64,000 bases of DNA from Abditibacteriaceae bacterium (GCA_019239895.1 JAFAZH010000025.1:124001-188000); one strand, 5' to 3'. Positions 32,940 through 43,494 are shown, numbered from the stretch's first letter. A program made the numbers and translations. The notes: a model not told the origin generated them from the letters alone.

Positions 32940-35900
32940 GGATTTGGAATGGTGACGTGGCGGCTCTACCGGAAGCCACTCGCCGCGCTTTACGCGATTT
33001 GTGGGATGGGTTCCACAAAGAAACATGGACGGCCCCGCAACGCATTGAAAAAGAACTGGCTCTCAGCCCGGAAGCGTGGCTTCAGCAAGCGTTACCCCTG
33101 GGCCACGGCCAAGGGCATGAAACACAATTAGTGGACACGTTGCGTGCGCTCGTTGAGGAATTGCAACGTGATGCGCGACGCCTACTAGATGGTCATCTCG
33201 CGCGGTGTGCCGAATATGATGGCAAAGCACGCTTTTTGCGTGACGACGACAGCGAACCTGCCGAAGACCGCCTCAATAACCTACGTGGGAAAGTGCCCGA
33301 AGAGTTGGCGCGCATTAAGCCGACTGTGGGATTAAATGACGCCGACATTGAAGAGATTCTCAGCCTGCTCGTCCTCATGCAAACAGGAACCAGCGAAGTG
33401 GCGTCATGGCCTGATCTGGAAAAGCGAGTGCTTGAAATTGTCAATGCTGCACGGCGTCGCAAGGCGCTGCTTTCCGGCGCGGGCGAGCCGCGCTCATGGG
33501 ACGCGCTGACCCAAGTTTCGCAACTGCGCGGCGCGTTGGAGAACTTCGCCGCCCTCGCGCTCGAATGGCAGGGGCGCTCAGCCCACTTGCGTCGCACTTA
33601 TCAAGCCGACCTTACAGTACGCGGCGATTTTCTCGAATGGCAATCGTTGGTACAAGAAACTATGCTGGGCGGGTTAGACGATGAGGCACGCCGCGCTGAA
33701 TTCGCGCTGCAAGCGGCCTACGTCGTTTTCATCCGGCTGCTGCTGATTCGAGTGTGCGAGGACAAAGGCATTTTTCCGCATCGCTTTCTCAGCAACGGCG
33801 GGTTAGAACACTGGCAGGAAGACATCAAACGCTATCTAGTCTTCGCCAACGGCAATCCGTATGAGCCACTGCTGGATATGGCTTACAAAAATGCGCAGAA
33901 TATTTACGCGCACTTCTTTACCGGACGGGAACTCTTCAACTGGTTTCGCCTTGATCAACGCGCGTTGCTCCTTGCTTTGCATCGCCTAAGTAAATTCAAT
34001 TTCGCCGGAGTAGATTCTGACATCGTAGGAACGGTTTACAACACTTATGTCAATCGTCCCGAAAAGCGCAAGAAAGGCCAATATTACACGCCGCCCCCGA
34101 TTGTAAATTACATTCTTGATAGCGTTGGCTATACGGGCAGCGCCGTCATTGGTGACAACAAACGTTTGCTTGATCCGGCTTGCGGTAGTGGCACTTTTCT
34201 GGTGCAAGCCGCCAAGCGATTAGTTAATGCTTATCGTGATGGCGATGGCCAAATTCACCAGCCGCAACGTGTCTTGGAGCGAGTGCGCAACAACCTAGTG
34301 GGCTTTGATTTGAACCCGTTTGCCTGCTATCTGGCCGAAGTGAACTTGCTGATTCAAGTTTTGGATTTAGTAAAAATCGCCATTGATGCCGGACAAAGGC
34401 CGCGCATTAATCGCTTCAATGTGTACAACGTGGATGCCCTAACACGCGCCACAGGAATGCTCCATGCCGCGCGCTTTGGGTCGCTGATGGCTGAAGAAAG
34501 CGACGAAGTGGACGACATCAAGAGTCGCCGCCCTGGTTCCCCGCACGCCAACGGCTTCGCCTTTGTGGTTGCCAATCCTCCTTATCTCACGGCGCTTTCT
34601 GCCGATTACAAAGCCATGCTCAAAGCAGACTGGCCTGACGTATGGCGCGGTCAGCCCGATACCTATGTATTCTTCTTAAAGCTCGGCCTGGAACTGCTGG
34701 CGACGGGCGGTAAATTAGGCTTCATCACACCTAACACGTATTTGATGGGCACCAATTCTGGCCCGCTGCGCGTTGCACTATTACGCGCTGGACGCATTGA
34801 AGAGATTGTGGACTTACCACAGGGTATCTGGCACGACGCTACCGTAGATTGTGTGCTGCTCTTTCTGACCCAGGATAGCTATGAAGCCGCACGCCGCACC
34901 CAAACTGTGCAAGTGCATTTGCTGCAACTCAACGATGAATTAGACAAGTTGGTAAACCGCGAGTGGGGCGAAACGCTCACGCAGTCGCAGGCCGACTGGC
35001 TGGATCATCCGCGTAATGAAATGAATATCCGGTACGATGCTTTGCTCGCCGCCATCGAAAATGCCTGCCTCGTTCAACTGGATGTGGTTGGCAGCACTGA
35101 AGGCTTACAAACTAAAGTGCTGCGTTTAGGAGACGTAATAGACAGTTGCCCTGGTATTGATCCTTATGCTACCGCACGGGACGGAAGAGAAAACACTTAT
35201 ATTAAACCCCGCCATGATATACCTTCAAATGCACCTGAATGGAGACCATTATTGGATACAAACTCTTTTGTTGGTCGCTACGAATTGAGGTGGGCGGCTA
35301 ATAAACCCCATATTAAGTACGGTGACTGGTTAAGCCGCGCCCGCGAACCTAAGTTTTTTGAAGAACCTAAGTTGCTGTTTATTCGGTTACGCAACCGCTC
35401 TCTGGCACGGCTGTTAGTAGCTACTTATGATGAAAAGCAATTTTTCAACAGAAAAAACTTTAGTAACATCATCGCAAAGGACTCCGCGTATGACCTAAAA
35501 TACCTGCTGGCATTGTTCAATTCGTCACTACTGAATTTCTGGTACGCACGTCGGTATCCCGATGTGGAAATTTCTATTGCTGATACAAATGAAGTGCCAA
35601 TTTATCCCGCTGACGCTGTGACGCAGGCGCGGTTAGTAGGACTGGTAGATGAACTGTTAAGAGTACATGAGCAATTGAACATCTGGCGCGCAGCAGGTGA
35701 TACCATTGGGCAGAGGCGCGACGGCATGACTCACATTATGGTAGCCTTCGACACACTGCTGGCTGAAACACAAGGTCGGCATCCCGACCTCCAAACTCTG
35801 CGCCTTTTCGACGCTGAAGCCGCCGAACTTTTCACAATTCCCGCGACCTGCAACCGCACCGCGACCATCAGTGGCAATGTTTCAATTCCCCACCGCGCTC

Positions 35901-36082
35901 CCACACCGTTACCCTGCGCTTCAACCAACTCTGGCTGGATGTGCCCGATGACGATACGCGGCGCTATCTGCAAGGTTACTTATCGCGGCCCCAGTGGGCG
36001 GGTCAAACCTGGGATTATGTTGCCGACAACGCTGTTATTCCAGCCCGTCCAGAAGATCGGCAGCAATTTTTCGCGGCATTAG
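32828..36082 (+). pseudogene. Type IIG main fragment (linker, methyltransferase, target recognition)
   Basis: Open frame of 1084 codons beginning within the duplication. It carries the helical linker (EQ/KR-rich, about 60-300), methyltransferase motifs LDPACGSGTFL and VANPPYL, YLMGTNSGPLRVALL, and the target-recognition region through LRLFDAEAAELF. The last 80 or so residues (TIPATCNRTATIS onward) look out of frame. Whether translation starts here is unknown; no ribosome-binding site is evident. Confidence 0.75.
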
Positions 36083-36312
36083 CAGAACGCGAAGCGGAAA
36101 TCACACATAATTTGCAGCAAGCAGCAGACTTAGACGCCCAGATCGACGAAATTGTACTTGATCTTTACGGCATTACTGACCCACAATGGCGTGCCCGCGT
36201 GCTCAATGCCGCTCCCCCCGAAGAAGCAGAGGAAGAAAATGATGACTCGAATATTCTTAAAACTAATAAGGACAGTGAAGCCCCAGCAGTCCGAGACAGT
36301 GAAGTAGAATGA
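35941..36312 (+). pseudogene. Type IIG C-terminal fragment
   Basis: The frame continues upstream of the GTG at 35941 as HTVTLRFNQLWLD and is the natural C-terminus of the enzyme (PDDDTRRYLQGYL to an acidic tail EEAEEENDD). It lies in a different frame from the main fragment. The shift probably occurred near the tttt run at about 35829, but the exact site is not certain. Confidence 0.7.
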
Positions 36313-36435
36313 TAATTTATGTATTCAATATCAGTTTGGCTTCACCAGGTAGTAGCACAAGCGAGTATCACCTGTGACTGGCAATGGAGAAAAATGGTGC
36401 GTGTTGTGTTGCGCCAGGTATACGGGAGGATGTTT

Positions 36436-37818
36436 ATGGGAATGATGGCTGCGCTTTTGTGCTGTCTCTTGCTGGCTTTGCCCGTGGCTCAGGCCGATGA
36501 ACCGATGGTGACTGTTAAACCTCAAGAAACCAACGAACTCTTCGCTAACCCCGGCATGGGTTGGCAGACGTTTCACACCTTCAACGATCAGGATCGTGCC
36601 CTTCAGGGGCTACCCAGTGGCAGTGCGTACTTCCGCTTTTACTGGCGCGAAATTGAACCGACAGACGGAGCGATTGATTTCGCTCGGCTGGACGAGATGC
36701 TGGCACACGGTCGCCGGGTCGGGCAAAAGGTCGCGTTGCGGATCATGTGCACGGGTTCCGAAAACTATGCGGACTCACCGCTCTGGCTGCGGGATGCTGG
36801 TTGCAAAGGACTGGAAGTGGAATATGAGGGCCACAAGCACTGGCTGCCGGATTTTACCGACCCCATCTTTCGCGCCAGGCATGGCAGACTTATCCGTGAG
36901 TTGGGCAAACGCTATGATGGGAATTCGGCACTCGATACCCTCGACATCGGCAGTGTGGGGCTGTGGGGCGAGTGGCACATGAGTGGAGTGAAGGATGTGG
37001 CCACGGGCAATAGTGTGCCGATGCCGCCGGTGGCGGTGCAAAATGAGATCATCTCGGAGTGGTGCGCCGCGTTTCCTAAAACGCCGAAAGTGGTGCTGAT
37101 TGGCAGTGATGCGGGCATGGCGCGCACCATGCAAGAGGGGCTGGGGTGGCGAGCCGATTGCCTGGGCGATATGGGTGGCTTCTCCAAGACCTGGAACCAC
37201 ATGGAGAACTTTTACCCGCAGGCGATCACCAAAGCCAGGGCGCAAGCAGCGTGGCAGCAAGCGCCCGTGGCCTTCGAGAGTTGTTGGGATATGCGCAAAT
37301 GGAAGCAAGAAGGCTGGGACATCGCGGCGATCTTTGACTTCGCCCTCGCTCACCACGCGAGCTATGTCAACAATAAGTCCACACCGTTGCCGGAAGAGGC
37401 ATGGCCCCTGATCGAGCGATTCCTGCATAAGTTAGGCTATCGGCTCGTCATCCGCAGCTTAGCCCATGCGCCTCGTGTGCGAGCGGGGGAGACACTGACG
37501 CTGAAGTTGGTCGGGGAGAATGTGAGCGTAGCGCCGCCCTATTTTGATTACCATATCGCCATTCGCCTGAAACGAGACAATGGACAGCCTCTCGTCTTGA
37601 CCAGCCAAGCGTCAATCCGGGGTTGGCTGCCCGGCACCCGCACGCTGGAAGCAGCCTTCCCCCTCCCCGCCAAGGTGCCAGCAGGCCGCTACGAACTGGC
37701 CGTTGGCGTGGTGGAGCCGCAGGGCGATAAGCCCGCCGTGCGTCTGGCCATTGAAGGGCGCGACGCACAGGGATGGTATCCGCTCAGCCGGGTCGAAGTG
37801 GCTAAGGCAAAACGGTAG
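36436..37818 (+). CDS. Secreted DUF4832/beta-galactosidase-like TIM-barrel protein
   Basis: Protein of 460 aa with signal peptide MGMMAALLCCLLLALPVAQA. The N-terminal part is a TIM-barrel-like domain resembling clan GH-A glycosidases: NPGMGWQTFHTF, YFRFYWREIEPTDGAIDFARLDEML, and IGSVGLWGEWHMSG, whose Glu is in the place of the acid/base. The C-terminal beta-sandwich (DUF4832-type: PYFDYHIAIRLKRDNG, GRYELAVGVVEP) follows. Start ATG 36436 is chosen because GGGAGG lies 6 nt before it; an ATG 6 nt upstream is too close. It stands first in a likely operon with the GH43-like and Gfo/Idh/MocA genes. Substrate is unknown. Confidence 0.78.
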   Translation: MGMMAALLCCLLLALPVAQADEPMVTVKPQETNELFANPGMGWQTFHTFNDQDRALQGLPSGSAYFRFYWREIEPTDGAIDFARLDEMLAHGRRVGQKVALRIMCTGSENYADSPLWLRDAGCKGLEVEYEGHKHWLPDFTDPIFRARHGRLIRELGKRYDGNSALDTLDIGSVGLWGEWHMSGVKDVATGNSVPMPPVAVQNEIISEWCAAFPKTPKVVLIGSDAGMARTMQEGLGWRADCLGDMGGFSKTWNHMENFYPQAITKARAQAAWQQAPVAFESCWDMRKWKQEGWDIAAIFDFALAHHASYVNNKSTPLPEEAWPLIERFLHKLGYRLVIRSLAHAPRVRAGETLTLKLVGENVSVAPPYFDYHIAIRLKRDNGQPLVLTSQASIRGWLPGTRTLEAAFPLPAKVPAGRYELAVGVVEPQGDKPAVRLAIEGRDAQGWYPLSRVEVAKAKR

Positions 37819-37866
37819 TAATAATGTACAGGCGCTATCACAGCGATAGGACTGCATCATCTCCCT

Positions 37867-38838
37867 ATGACGAATTCTTGCGATACTCACGACGGCTTAT
37901 ATGCTCTGGCTTACTTCCGCCAGATTTATGGTGGGCAAGTTGAAGTCAACGAGGCTGGCGAAACGCACACTGTAACCTTAACGAACGAGCCATTAGCCGT
38001 TGAATCGCTCCATTTGGCGTGGAGCCGCGATGGACGGCACTGGACGGCCTTGAACGATAACCAGCCGGTGCTGCCGAATGTGTGGCTACGGGATCCCTTC
38101 ATCAATCGCGGGGCAGACGGCTGGTTCCATCTCCTCGCTACAGGTGGTGAGAGCGCACGGGATTGTCTGTATCTGCGTTCGCGCGATCTGCTGAACTGGG
38201 ACGAGCCGCAATCCCTGCCCCTCATGGAGAGCGTACCGCAAGCGAACAATGTGTGGGCACCGGAGTGGTTCTTTGATGCCCAATGCGGCGAGTATTTCTT
38301 GCTGTGGTCATCCTCTTTTGAGGACGCCGGATGGAAGAACAGTCGGCTCTGGTGTTGTTACACGTCAGATTTTCAAACTTTCAGCAAACCCAGCGTGCTT
38401 TTTGAGCCGCCCTACTCTGTCATAGACGGCACACTTTTGCTGCACAACGGCACCTATTACTTGTTTCATAAGGAAGAAGAGTTTGGTGCGAGTAAGGGCG
38501 AGCGCCGGGCCATTCGACTGGCCACTTCTCCCAGCATTGAGGGGCCTTATACGCTCCACAGTGGCCCGCTTAACGAGGGCGCACACGGCGGCCAAATTGT
38601 GCCCGTCATCACGGAAGGCCCGGCAGTCATGCCCGATCCCCAGTCGGATGGCTGGCTCTTACTCTACGACTTCTGCATGGGCAATGATTATGGCATATCT
38701 TACTCCCCCGATCTGTGGCAGTGGCGTGAGGAAAGCGATGTTTCCTTTCCACCCAATGCGCGTCATGGTAGCGCGTTTGCTATCACTGAGGATGAGCTAA
38801 TGGGGCTGCAACGCGCCTTTTCCGCCTCGGCTCTCTAG
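37867..38838 (+). CDS. GH43-like five-bladed beta-propeller glycosidase
   Basis: Protein of 323 aa without signal peptide, so probably cytoplasmic. Family marks: RDPFINRGADGWFHLLATG (WxRDP-type Asp), WAPEWFFDAQCGEYFLLWSS, and VIDGTLLLHNGTYYLFHKEE (Asp pKa modulator and Glu). Blade repeats are spread through the chain. GH43-like enzymes release arabinose, xylose or galactose from side chains. It lies 48 bp after the DUF4832 gene and 46 bp before the oxidoreductase, same strand. No strong ribosome-binding site precedes ATG 37867. The exact family (GH43, GH117 or related) cannot be told. Confidence 0.75.
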   Translation: MTNSCDTHDGLYALAYFRQIYGGQVEVNEAGETHTVTLTNEPLAVESLHLAWSRDGRHWTALNDNQPVLPNVWLRDPFINRGADGWFHLLATGGESARDCLYLRSRDLLNWDEPQSLPLMESVPQANNVWAPEWFFDAQCGEYFLLWSSSFEDAGWKNSRLWCCYTSDFQTFSKPSVLFEPPYSVIDGTLLLHNGTYYLFHKEEEFGASKGERRAIRLATSPSIEGPYTLHSGPLNEGAHGGQIVPVITEGPAVMPDPQSDGWLLLYDFCMGNDYGISYSPDLWQWREESDVSFPPNARHGSAFAITEDELMGLQRAFSASAL

Positions 38839-38884
38839 AGATTACAATGAATAGCAGTGCAATCGAAACTAAAGGAACCCTATT

Positions 38885-39988
38885 GTGACAGAAGCAATTC
38901 AACCTATCCGTGTCGGCATTGTGGGATTAGGCCGCAGCGGATGGAGCATCCACCAACAAACCCTCAAAGACTTGAAAGACCGCTACGAGATCGTTGCCGT
39001 CGCCGATGTCCTGGCCGCGCGCCTTGAGGAAGCGCAAGACGCACACGGCTACCGCACTTATAGTGACCTGGCTCAACTGGTGAGCGATGATGAGGTGGAG
39101 TTAGTCGTCGTCGCCACCCCCAACCGCTTTCATGCTAGTCACGCGCTGCAAGCTCTGGAAGCGGGCAAGCACGTTGTCTGCGAAAAGCCCTTCGGTTTTA
39201 CCGTCGCAGATGTGGATGCCATGATCGCCGCGTCACAAAAGCACGGTGTCGTTTTGCAGCCGTTTCAGCAGCGCCGCTATGAGCCGGACATGCGTAAGGT
39301 GAAGGAGATTTGCGAGAGTGGATTGTTGGGCGACATCACCTTCATTGGCATCGCGTGGCATGGCTTCAAGCGGCGCTGGGATTGGCAAACTTCGCGTGCC
39401 TTCGGCGGCGGTGAGTTGTATAACAATGGGCCGCACTTGATAGATCACGCCCTAGACTTGTTTGGCGCTGCCGAACCGCAGGTGGCCTGGTGTGAACTGC
39501 GCCGCTCTTTGAATAGTGGGGATGCCGAAGATGAGGTACGCATTATCCTGAGTGGTGATAACGCACCCACGGTGCAGGTAGAACTCACCGCCACAACCGC
39601 GTTTCCTCAAGAGCGATGGCATGTCTGCGGCACCTCCGGCGGCTTACGCGGCGATGGCGACAAACTCGTGTGGCGCTGGGTAGATTGGTCGCAGATGCCC
39701 CCGCGCCCCCAAGATTTACAGCCCACCCCGGATCGTAGTTACAACAGCGAGGAATTAAAGTGGCAGGAAGCCTCTTGGGAACGCGGCGGTCAAGCGGATG
39801 CGGGCGCGGGCGCGGCCCCCGCACAGCAGCCAGTGGTTGAGCTGTACCATGATCTGTGGCGCACGATTCGAGAAGGCACGCCGCAGGTCATCACGCCGCA
39901 AAGTGTGCGTCGCCGCGTCGCCGTCCTTGAAGAGTGCTACCGGCAAAGTGGTGTGCCTTTCCCCGAAGGCGCTCGCACCCACCAATAG
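38885..39988 (+). CDS. Gfo/Idh/MocA-family oxidoreductase
   Basis: Protein of 367 aa. Rossmann start IRVGIVGLGRSGWSIHQQTL, then the canonical AGKHVVCEKPFGFTVADVDAMI and the substrate-domain GELYNNGPHLIDHALDLFGA with the conserved DxxxH-like His. The start is GTG 38885 with AAAGGA 8 nt upstream. It probably oxidises a sugar or sugar alcohol freed by the upstream GH43-like enzyme. The full EKP motif contrasts with the altered copy at 30999. Substrate unknown. Confidence 0.88.
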   Translation: MTEAIQPIRVGIVGLGRSGWSIHQQTLKDLKDRYEIVAVADVLAARLEEAQDAHGYRTYSDLAQLVSDDEVELVVVATPNRFHASHALQALEAGKHVVCEKPFGFTVADVDAMIAASQKHGVVLQPFQQRRYEPDMRKVKEICESGLLGDITFIGIAWHGFKRRWDWQTSRAFGGGELYNNGPHLIDHALDLFGAAEPQVAWCELRRSLNSGDAEDEVRIILSGDNAPTVQVELTATTAFPQERWHVCGTSGGLRGDGDKLVWRWVDWSQMPPRPQDLQPTPDRSYNSEELKWQEASWERGGQADAGAGAAPAQQPVVELYHDLWRTIREGTPQVITPQSVRRRVAVLEECYRQSGVPFPEGARTHQ

Positions 39989-40059
39989 GAAATGAGACTG
40001 CGGCTCAGGCGGGCATGACTTATTTCCGCTAAGTCGTTAGCAAGGGGCATACTGAGGCA

Positions 40060-41016
40060 CTAAATCCTATTGGGGGCCAGTTGAAATCCCCACTGAGTAA
40101 ACAGTGGTCGCAAATCTTCTCCTGCCGCTCGACTGAGACGATCCACCACAATGGCATCGCTTTGTGCAGTGGTTCTGGCCGTAGCTCCCGCGTTCGGCTT
40201 AGCATCTTGACGCAGCAGCGCACGATAGCGGCGCATGAGTTCCGGGCCACCGCGTTGGCGCAGTTGCCCCAACATATAGTTTGTGAAACCGTAAGCCGCC
40301 GGGAGCTTAGACGATGGCAACTCAGGAGTACCCCAAAACTGTAGGAGATTATGGCCGTCTACCAACAGGGCCGCCTGATACTCTGGCAGCCGCGCCGCGA
40401 AAGCTGCCGGACTAATGCACTCGGCACCGGTCGGGCTACCAAAGACTGCGGTCTCGGCTTCATAAGAAGTTAGCCAGGCTTCGCCTTCCGACAACCAGGT
40501 TGGCCACGGCCCGCTTGAGCGCTGAAAGCAATGCGTCATCTCATGCACCCAATTATGGCTGGTATCCAGGATGCGTCCTGCTTCGAGATACATTGAGTAA
40601 CCCGATGAATGCCCAACGTGCTCATTACCTTGCTCGGCAGGAGCAATGATATTGACCGTAATACGTTGAGTCGTTTCTTCGCCTAAATATTCTTTGAGAA
40701 AGCTATAACTCGCTTCACCAATCGCAAAGAGTTTGTCCACTTCCAGCGGTTGCACACTGGGCGATAATTGGATACGGATGTGCTTGCTGCCGTCGAACAG
40801 CAGGGGGCGGGCTACTTCGGGTGGCACTTGACCAGCGGGCGCGAGCACCAAAGCATCAATGTTGATGGGCGCGTTCTCGGTCATAGATTCCAGGCGCAGC
40901 GTCTGCGGGCCAGCAACCACATTGCCTAATGGTACTTCCATCCACCGCCACAATTCCCAATCGCCAGTCAATGGCAATTCGATAGTGCGCTGGGTTGTGC
41001 CTATTTGAACTTTCAA
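40060..41016 (-). pseudogene. C-terminal fragment: rest of CBM6-like domain and MA-type metallopeptidase
   Basis: 318 codons from the TTG after the stop. It contains zinc motif HEMTHCFQ, then PTWLSEGEAWLTSYEAE, as in the gene at 23438-24691, and a helical end (GGPELMRRYRALLRQ). Without read-through it has no signal peptide, which is unexpected for this family. Confidence 0.75.
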
Positions 41017-41343
41017 TTAAAAACCGGGACTCCACTGAGTGTGGCCGGAAATTGAGTGACGGGCGTAACGCAAATACAAGACGGCAGGGCCATTGTTGCC
41101 CTCAACTGTGTACTCCATCCAATCGCCACGCACTCGTCCCCAACCGCTGCCCATGCAAGCTCCGCCAAAAGCCGTTAACTTGCGGTCAACGGTGCCATCG
41201 CCACCATGTATTCGCCCAGTAGCCAACGCTGATTCTGCCTCTATGAGAGGAGCCGCGAGAGCGGAGGGAAGTGCCATCAGCAGCATTGCAGCAAATAACA
41301 GCAAACATCGGCACGTTCTCTGCTGCGGCGGGCCAGACGGCAT
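41017..41343 (-). pseudogene. N-terminal fragment: signal peptide and half a CBM6-like domain
   Basis: 108 residues ending HSISGHTQWSPGF. It would be secreted but carries an incomplete jelly-roll domain, so it is probably not functional alone. Confidence 0.75.
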
Positions 41344-41428
41344 TTTAATCTCCTATAGGTAAAGCATATGGAGGTGAGTCTATCAGAAGCCTTTGCTGCG
41401 CCCTAAACCCACTTGACCACTCGCCTTA

Positions 41429-43387
41429 TTAAATACCAGGAGCATGTGAGGAGGAATGCATATGTTCCGGCTCCGATGGAGCCTCGCTTAAATACCAGGG
41501 TACGTTGATAACTACCACGCGCCGATCTCCACGGAACAGCAAGACCGCCTTAAGGCTCAAGGCACTATGATTATGCAGGAAATACTCATACCAATTGCTT
41601 TGGACAAGTTCAGGAATTAGAATGGTGATTCTGGCTTCTGGCTGTTCCGCCTTAATCTGTTCAATGTAATCTAAGAGCGGATTAAAGAGTAATCGGTAAG
41701 GCGATGAAAGGATGGTCAGGCGAGGTTGTGGAAGATTGGCCTGGCGGATTGGTTGCTCCACGTATTCGGCCCACTGGCGGCGCATTAAGTCAATGTTATC
41801 TTCGTCTGCGCTAACATAAACTGCAATGATGTGGAAAGCAAAAGTTAATGCGAAACGCAAGCCCTTTTCCGCCACTGTATTCCAGCCGTCAATCGGGATG
41901 ATGACAACGGGCTGATCTAAATGCGTCAAGTCAATAGGGCGCGGGCACTGCGTTTCTGCTTCTACATGCTTGTAATGGCGTTTAACCGCACGGAACAGCA
42001 AAACGAGAGCCGGAATAATGAGAATTGTAATCCAGGCTCCCTCAATAAACTTGGCACAGATAATCACTGCGAGAGCGATTGAAGTGGCGATCACCCCCAG
42101 CGCATTAATCCCTAAAGATAACCCCGCGTGCCGCCCGCCGACCCGCTTCCAGTGCATCACCATGCCAGCCTGGGATAAGGTGAAAGAGAGAAACGCGCCA
42201 ATCGCAAAGAGTGGAATAAGGCGGTCTGTAATGCCCCCAAAAATGATGAGCAGCAGCCCCGACAGTACAGCAAGAATAACAATGCCCATTGAATAGACTA
42301 AGCGTCGGCCCAGGTTGGCAAAACTGTGCGGCAGGAAATCATCTTCCGCGATTAAACGGCACAAACGCGGGAAATCAGCAAAGCTGGTGTTAGCCGAAAG
42401 CGATAGCACAGCTAAGACACTACTCAGAGTCACATAATAACAGAACCCCCGCCCCACCACGGCACCGACTAATTGGGAGATCACACTTTCATAACCAGAC
42501 TTATTTTGATCCATCGCACCAATGCCATAAGCGTGCGACAGGTAAGCAATGCCAGCGAGGAGCACAGCCAAGACAGCCACAATAGCGGTTAAGGTGCGCT
42601 GGGCATTTTGGACAGTCGGTTTGGCAAAGGCACTCACCCCGTTGCTAACCGCTTCAACCCCTGTCATGGCCGTGCAGCCACTGGCAAAAGAGCGCATCAG
42701 CAACCACCAACTTATAGACGATACAGCCGGTGGCAACGGAGGCGGGGCAACTTTAGGTACAGGATGCCCACCAGCACGTATGCTATGCACCAATCCCAGG
42801 AAAAGCACCATCGTTAAACTGAGAATAAACAGATAGGTGGGGATACTGAACATGGATGAAGACTCGCGCGCCCCTCGCAGGTTAACGATGGCAATAATAG
42901 CCAGAGCCACGAGGCAAAGGGATAGAATGTGCGAATGCAGGCTGGGCACCGCTGAAACTAAAGCTCCTATTCCAGCAGAAATCCCGACGGCCACATTTAA
43001 TACGTAGTCCAGAAGCAAGGCAGCAGCAGCCACCAATCCGGCTTGTTCACCTAAGTTTTCTTTGGCTACAGTATAGGAACCACCGCCTCCTGGATAGGCT
43101 GCAATAGTCTGGCGATAAGAGCAATAAAGAATCAGCAGCAGGACGCAAATGACGGTAATAATAGGCCCAATATAAGACAGGCCAAGAGCACCCACCGGGA
43201 GCAAAATGGTGAGCGCCGCTTCGGGGCCATAAGCAGATGAGGCTAACCCATCTAACCCTAAGGCAGGCACTCCCGCCAACACGCCAATCTTGTTTTCTTC
43301 TTGCTCGCTTGAAGCCAGAGGACGTCCTAAGACTTTATCCAGTAGCGTTGCCAGATAAGTCTTGGCAGAGGAGATAGTGACATACAT
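41429..43387 (-). CDS. APC-superfamily transporter (amino acid/cation permease)
   Basis: Inner-membrane permease of 652 aa with about 12 TM helices. The first half bears VPALGLDGLASSAYGPEAALTIL, with a Gly/Ala-rich unwound helix, and YPGGGGSYTVAKENLG, both seen in APC permeases of the YdaO/KUP-like group. The last 170 residues (after LLFRAVKRHYKHVEAE) are cytosolic, resembling a universal-stress-protein-like domain (HLDQPVVIIPIDGW, FAFHIIAVYVSADED). It probably imports amino acids or potassium; the substrate is not decided. Start ATG 43387; ribosome-binding site weak. It lies 107 bp downstream of the unknown gene at 43495. Confidence 0.85.
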   Translation of the reverse strand: MYVTISSAKTYLATLLDKVLGRPLASSEQEENKIGVLAGVPALGLDGLASSAYGPEAALTILLPVGALGLSYIGPIITVICVLLLILYCSYRQTIAAYPGGGGSYTVAKENLGEQAGLVAAAALLLDYVLNVAVGISAGIGALVSAVPSLHSHILSLCLVALAIIAIVNLRGARESSSMFSIPTYLFILSLTMVLFLGLVHSIRAGGHPVPKVAPPPLPPAVSSISWWLLMRSFASGCTAMTGVEAVSNGVSAFAKPTVQNAQRTLTAIVAVLAVLLAGIAYLSHAYGIGAMDQNKSGYESVISQLVGAVVGRGFCYYVTLSSVLAVLSLSANTSFADFPRLCRLIAEDDFLPHSFANLGRRLVYSMGIVILAVLSGLLLIIFGGITDRLIPLFAIGAFLSFTLSQAGMVMHWKRVGGRHAGLSLGINALGVIATSIALAVIICAKFIEGAWITILIIPALVLLFRAVKRHYKHVEAETQCPRPIDLTHLDQPVVIIPIDGWNTVAEKGLRFALTFAFHIIAVYVSADEDNIDLMRRQWAEYVEQPIRQANLPQPRLTILSSPYRLLFNPLLDYIEQIKAEQPEARITILIPELVQSNWYEYFLHNHSALSLKAVLLFRGDRRVVVINVPWYLSEAPSEPEHMHSSSHAPGI

Positions 43388-43494
43388 TGGTTCTCATTTA
43401 CGTCCTCAACGACGAGGTTTAAATCTACAAAGCAGCACGCATAAAGAAGCGCGCATAGTGAGGCTCGGTAACTCTGCCATGATGGTGCGAATGG

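Larger units (their letters stand above)
32451..36312 (+). pseudogene. Type IIG (Eco57I-like) restriction-methylation enzyme broken by two frameshifts
   Basis: One coding unit of about 1280 codons read in three frames. N-terminal nuclease: DEQSIVDTAIVGPLLRLLGF, then PD-(D/E)xK residues Asp77 (RPDF), Glu92 and Lys94 (MVEDK). Middle: an N6-adenine methyltransferase with motif I LDPACGSGTFL and motif IV VANPPYL. C-terminal: specificity-type region with NFWYARRYPDVEI and a helical end (EREAEITHNLQQAADLDAQIDEIVLDLYGI). A 17-bp tandem duplication (32818-32851) throws the frame after AAVPLGWLC; deleting one copy restores PLGWLCNGRHLLVYRF. A second shift near 35825-35880 moves the end into another frame (HTVTLRFNQLWLDVPDD). 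As written, it cannot make the full enzyme, though the methylase part could be expressed from an internal start. Confidence 0.85.
40060..41343 (-). pseudogene. CBM6-like/MA-peptidase gene split by an in-frame TAA
   Basis: Reading down from 41343: signal peptide (RCLLLFAAMLLMALPSALAAP), a CBM6-like sugar-binding domain (IEAESALATG, GDWMEYTVEG, LYLRYARHS), then a stop TAA at 41017-41019. The very next codon continues the same CBM6 domain (KVQIGTTQRTIELPLTGDWELWRWMEVPLGN). After it comes an MA-type metallopeptidase with HEMTH and a downstream Glu in LSEGEAWLTSYE. The domain is cut in its middle while the frame is unbroken, which points to a nonsense mutation. A good ribosome-binding site (TAGGAG) precedes ATG 41343. 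A TTG directly after the stop could restart translation, but without a signal peptide. Confidence 0.8.

Noticed and set aside
41017..41019. Recoding of the TAA as selenocysteine or pyrrolysine
   Set aside because: TAA is not used for these amino acids in bacteria (UGA and UAG are); simple nonsense mutation or read-through is more likely.
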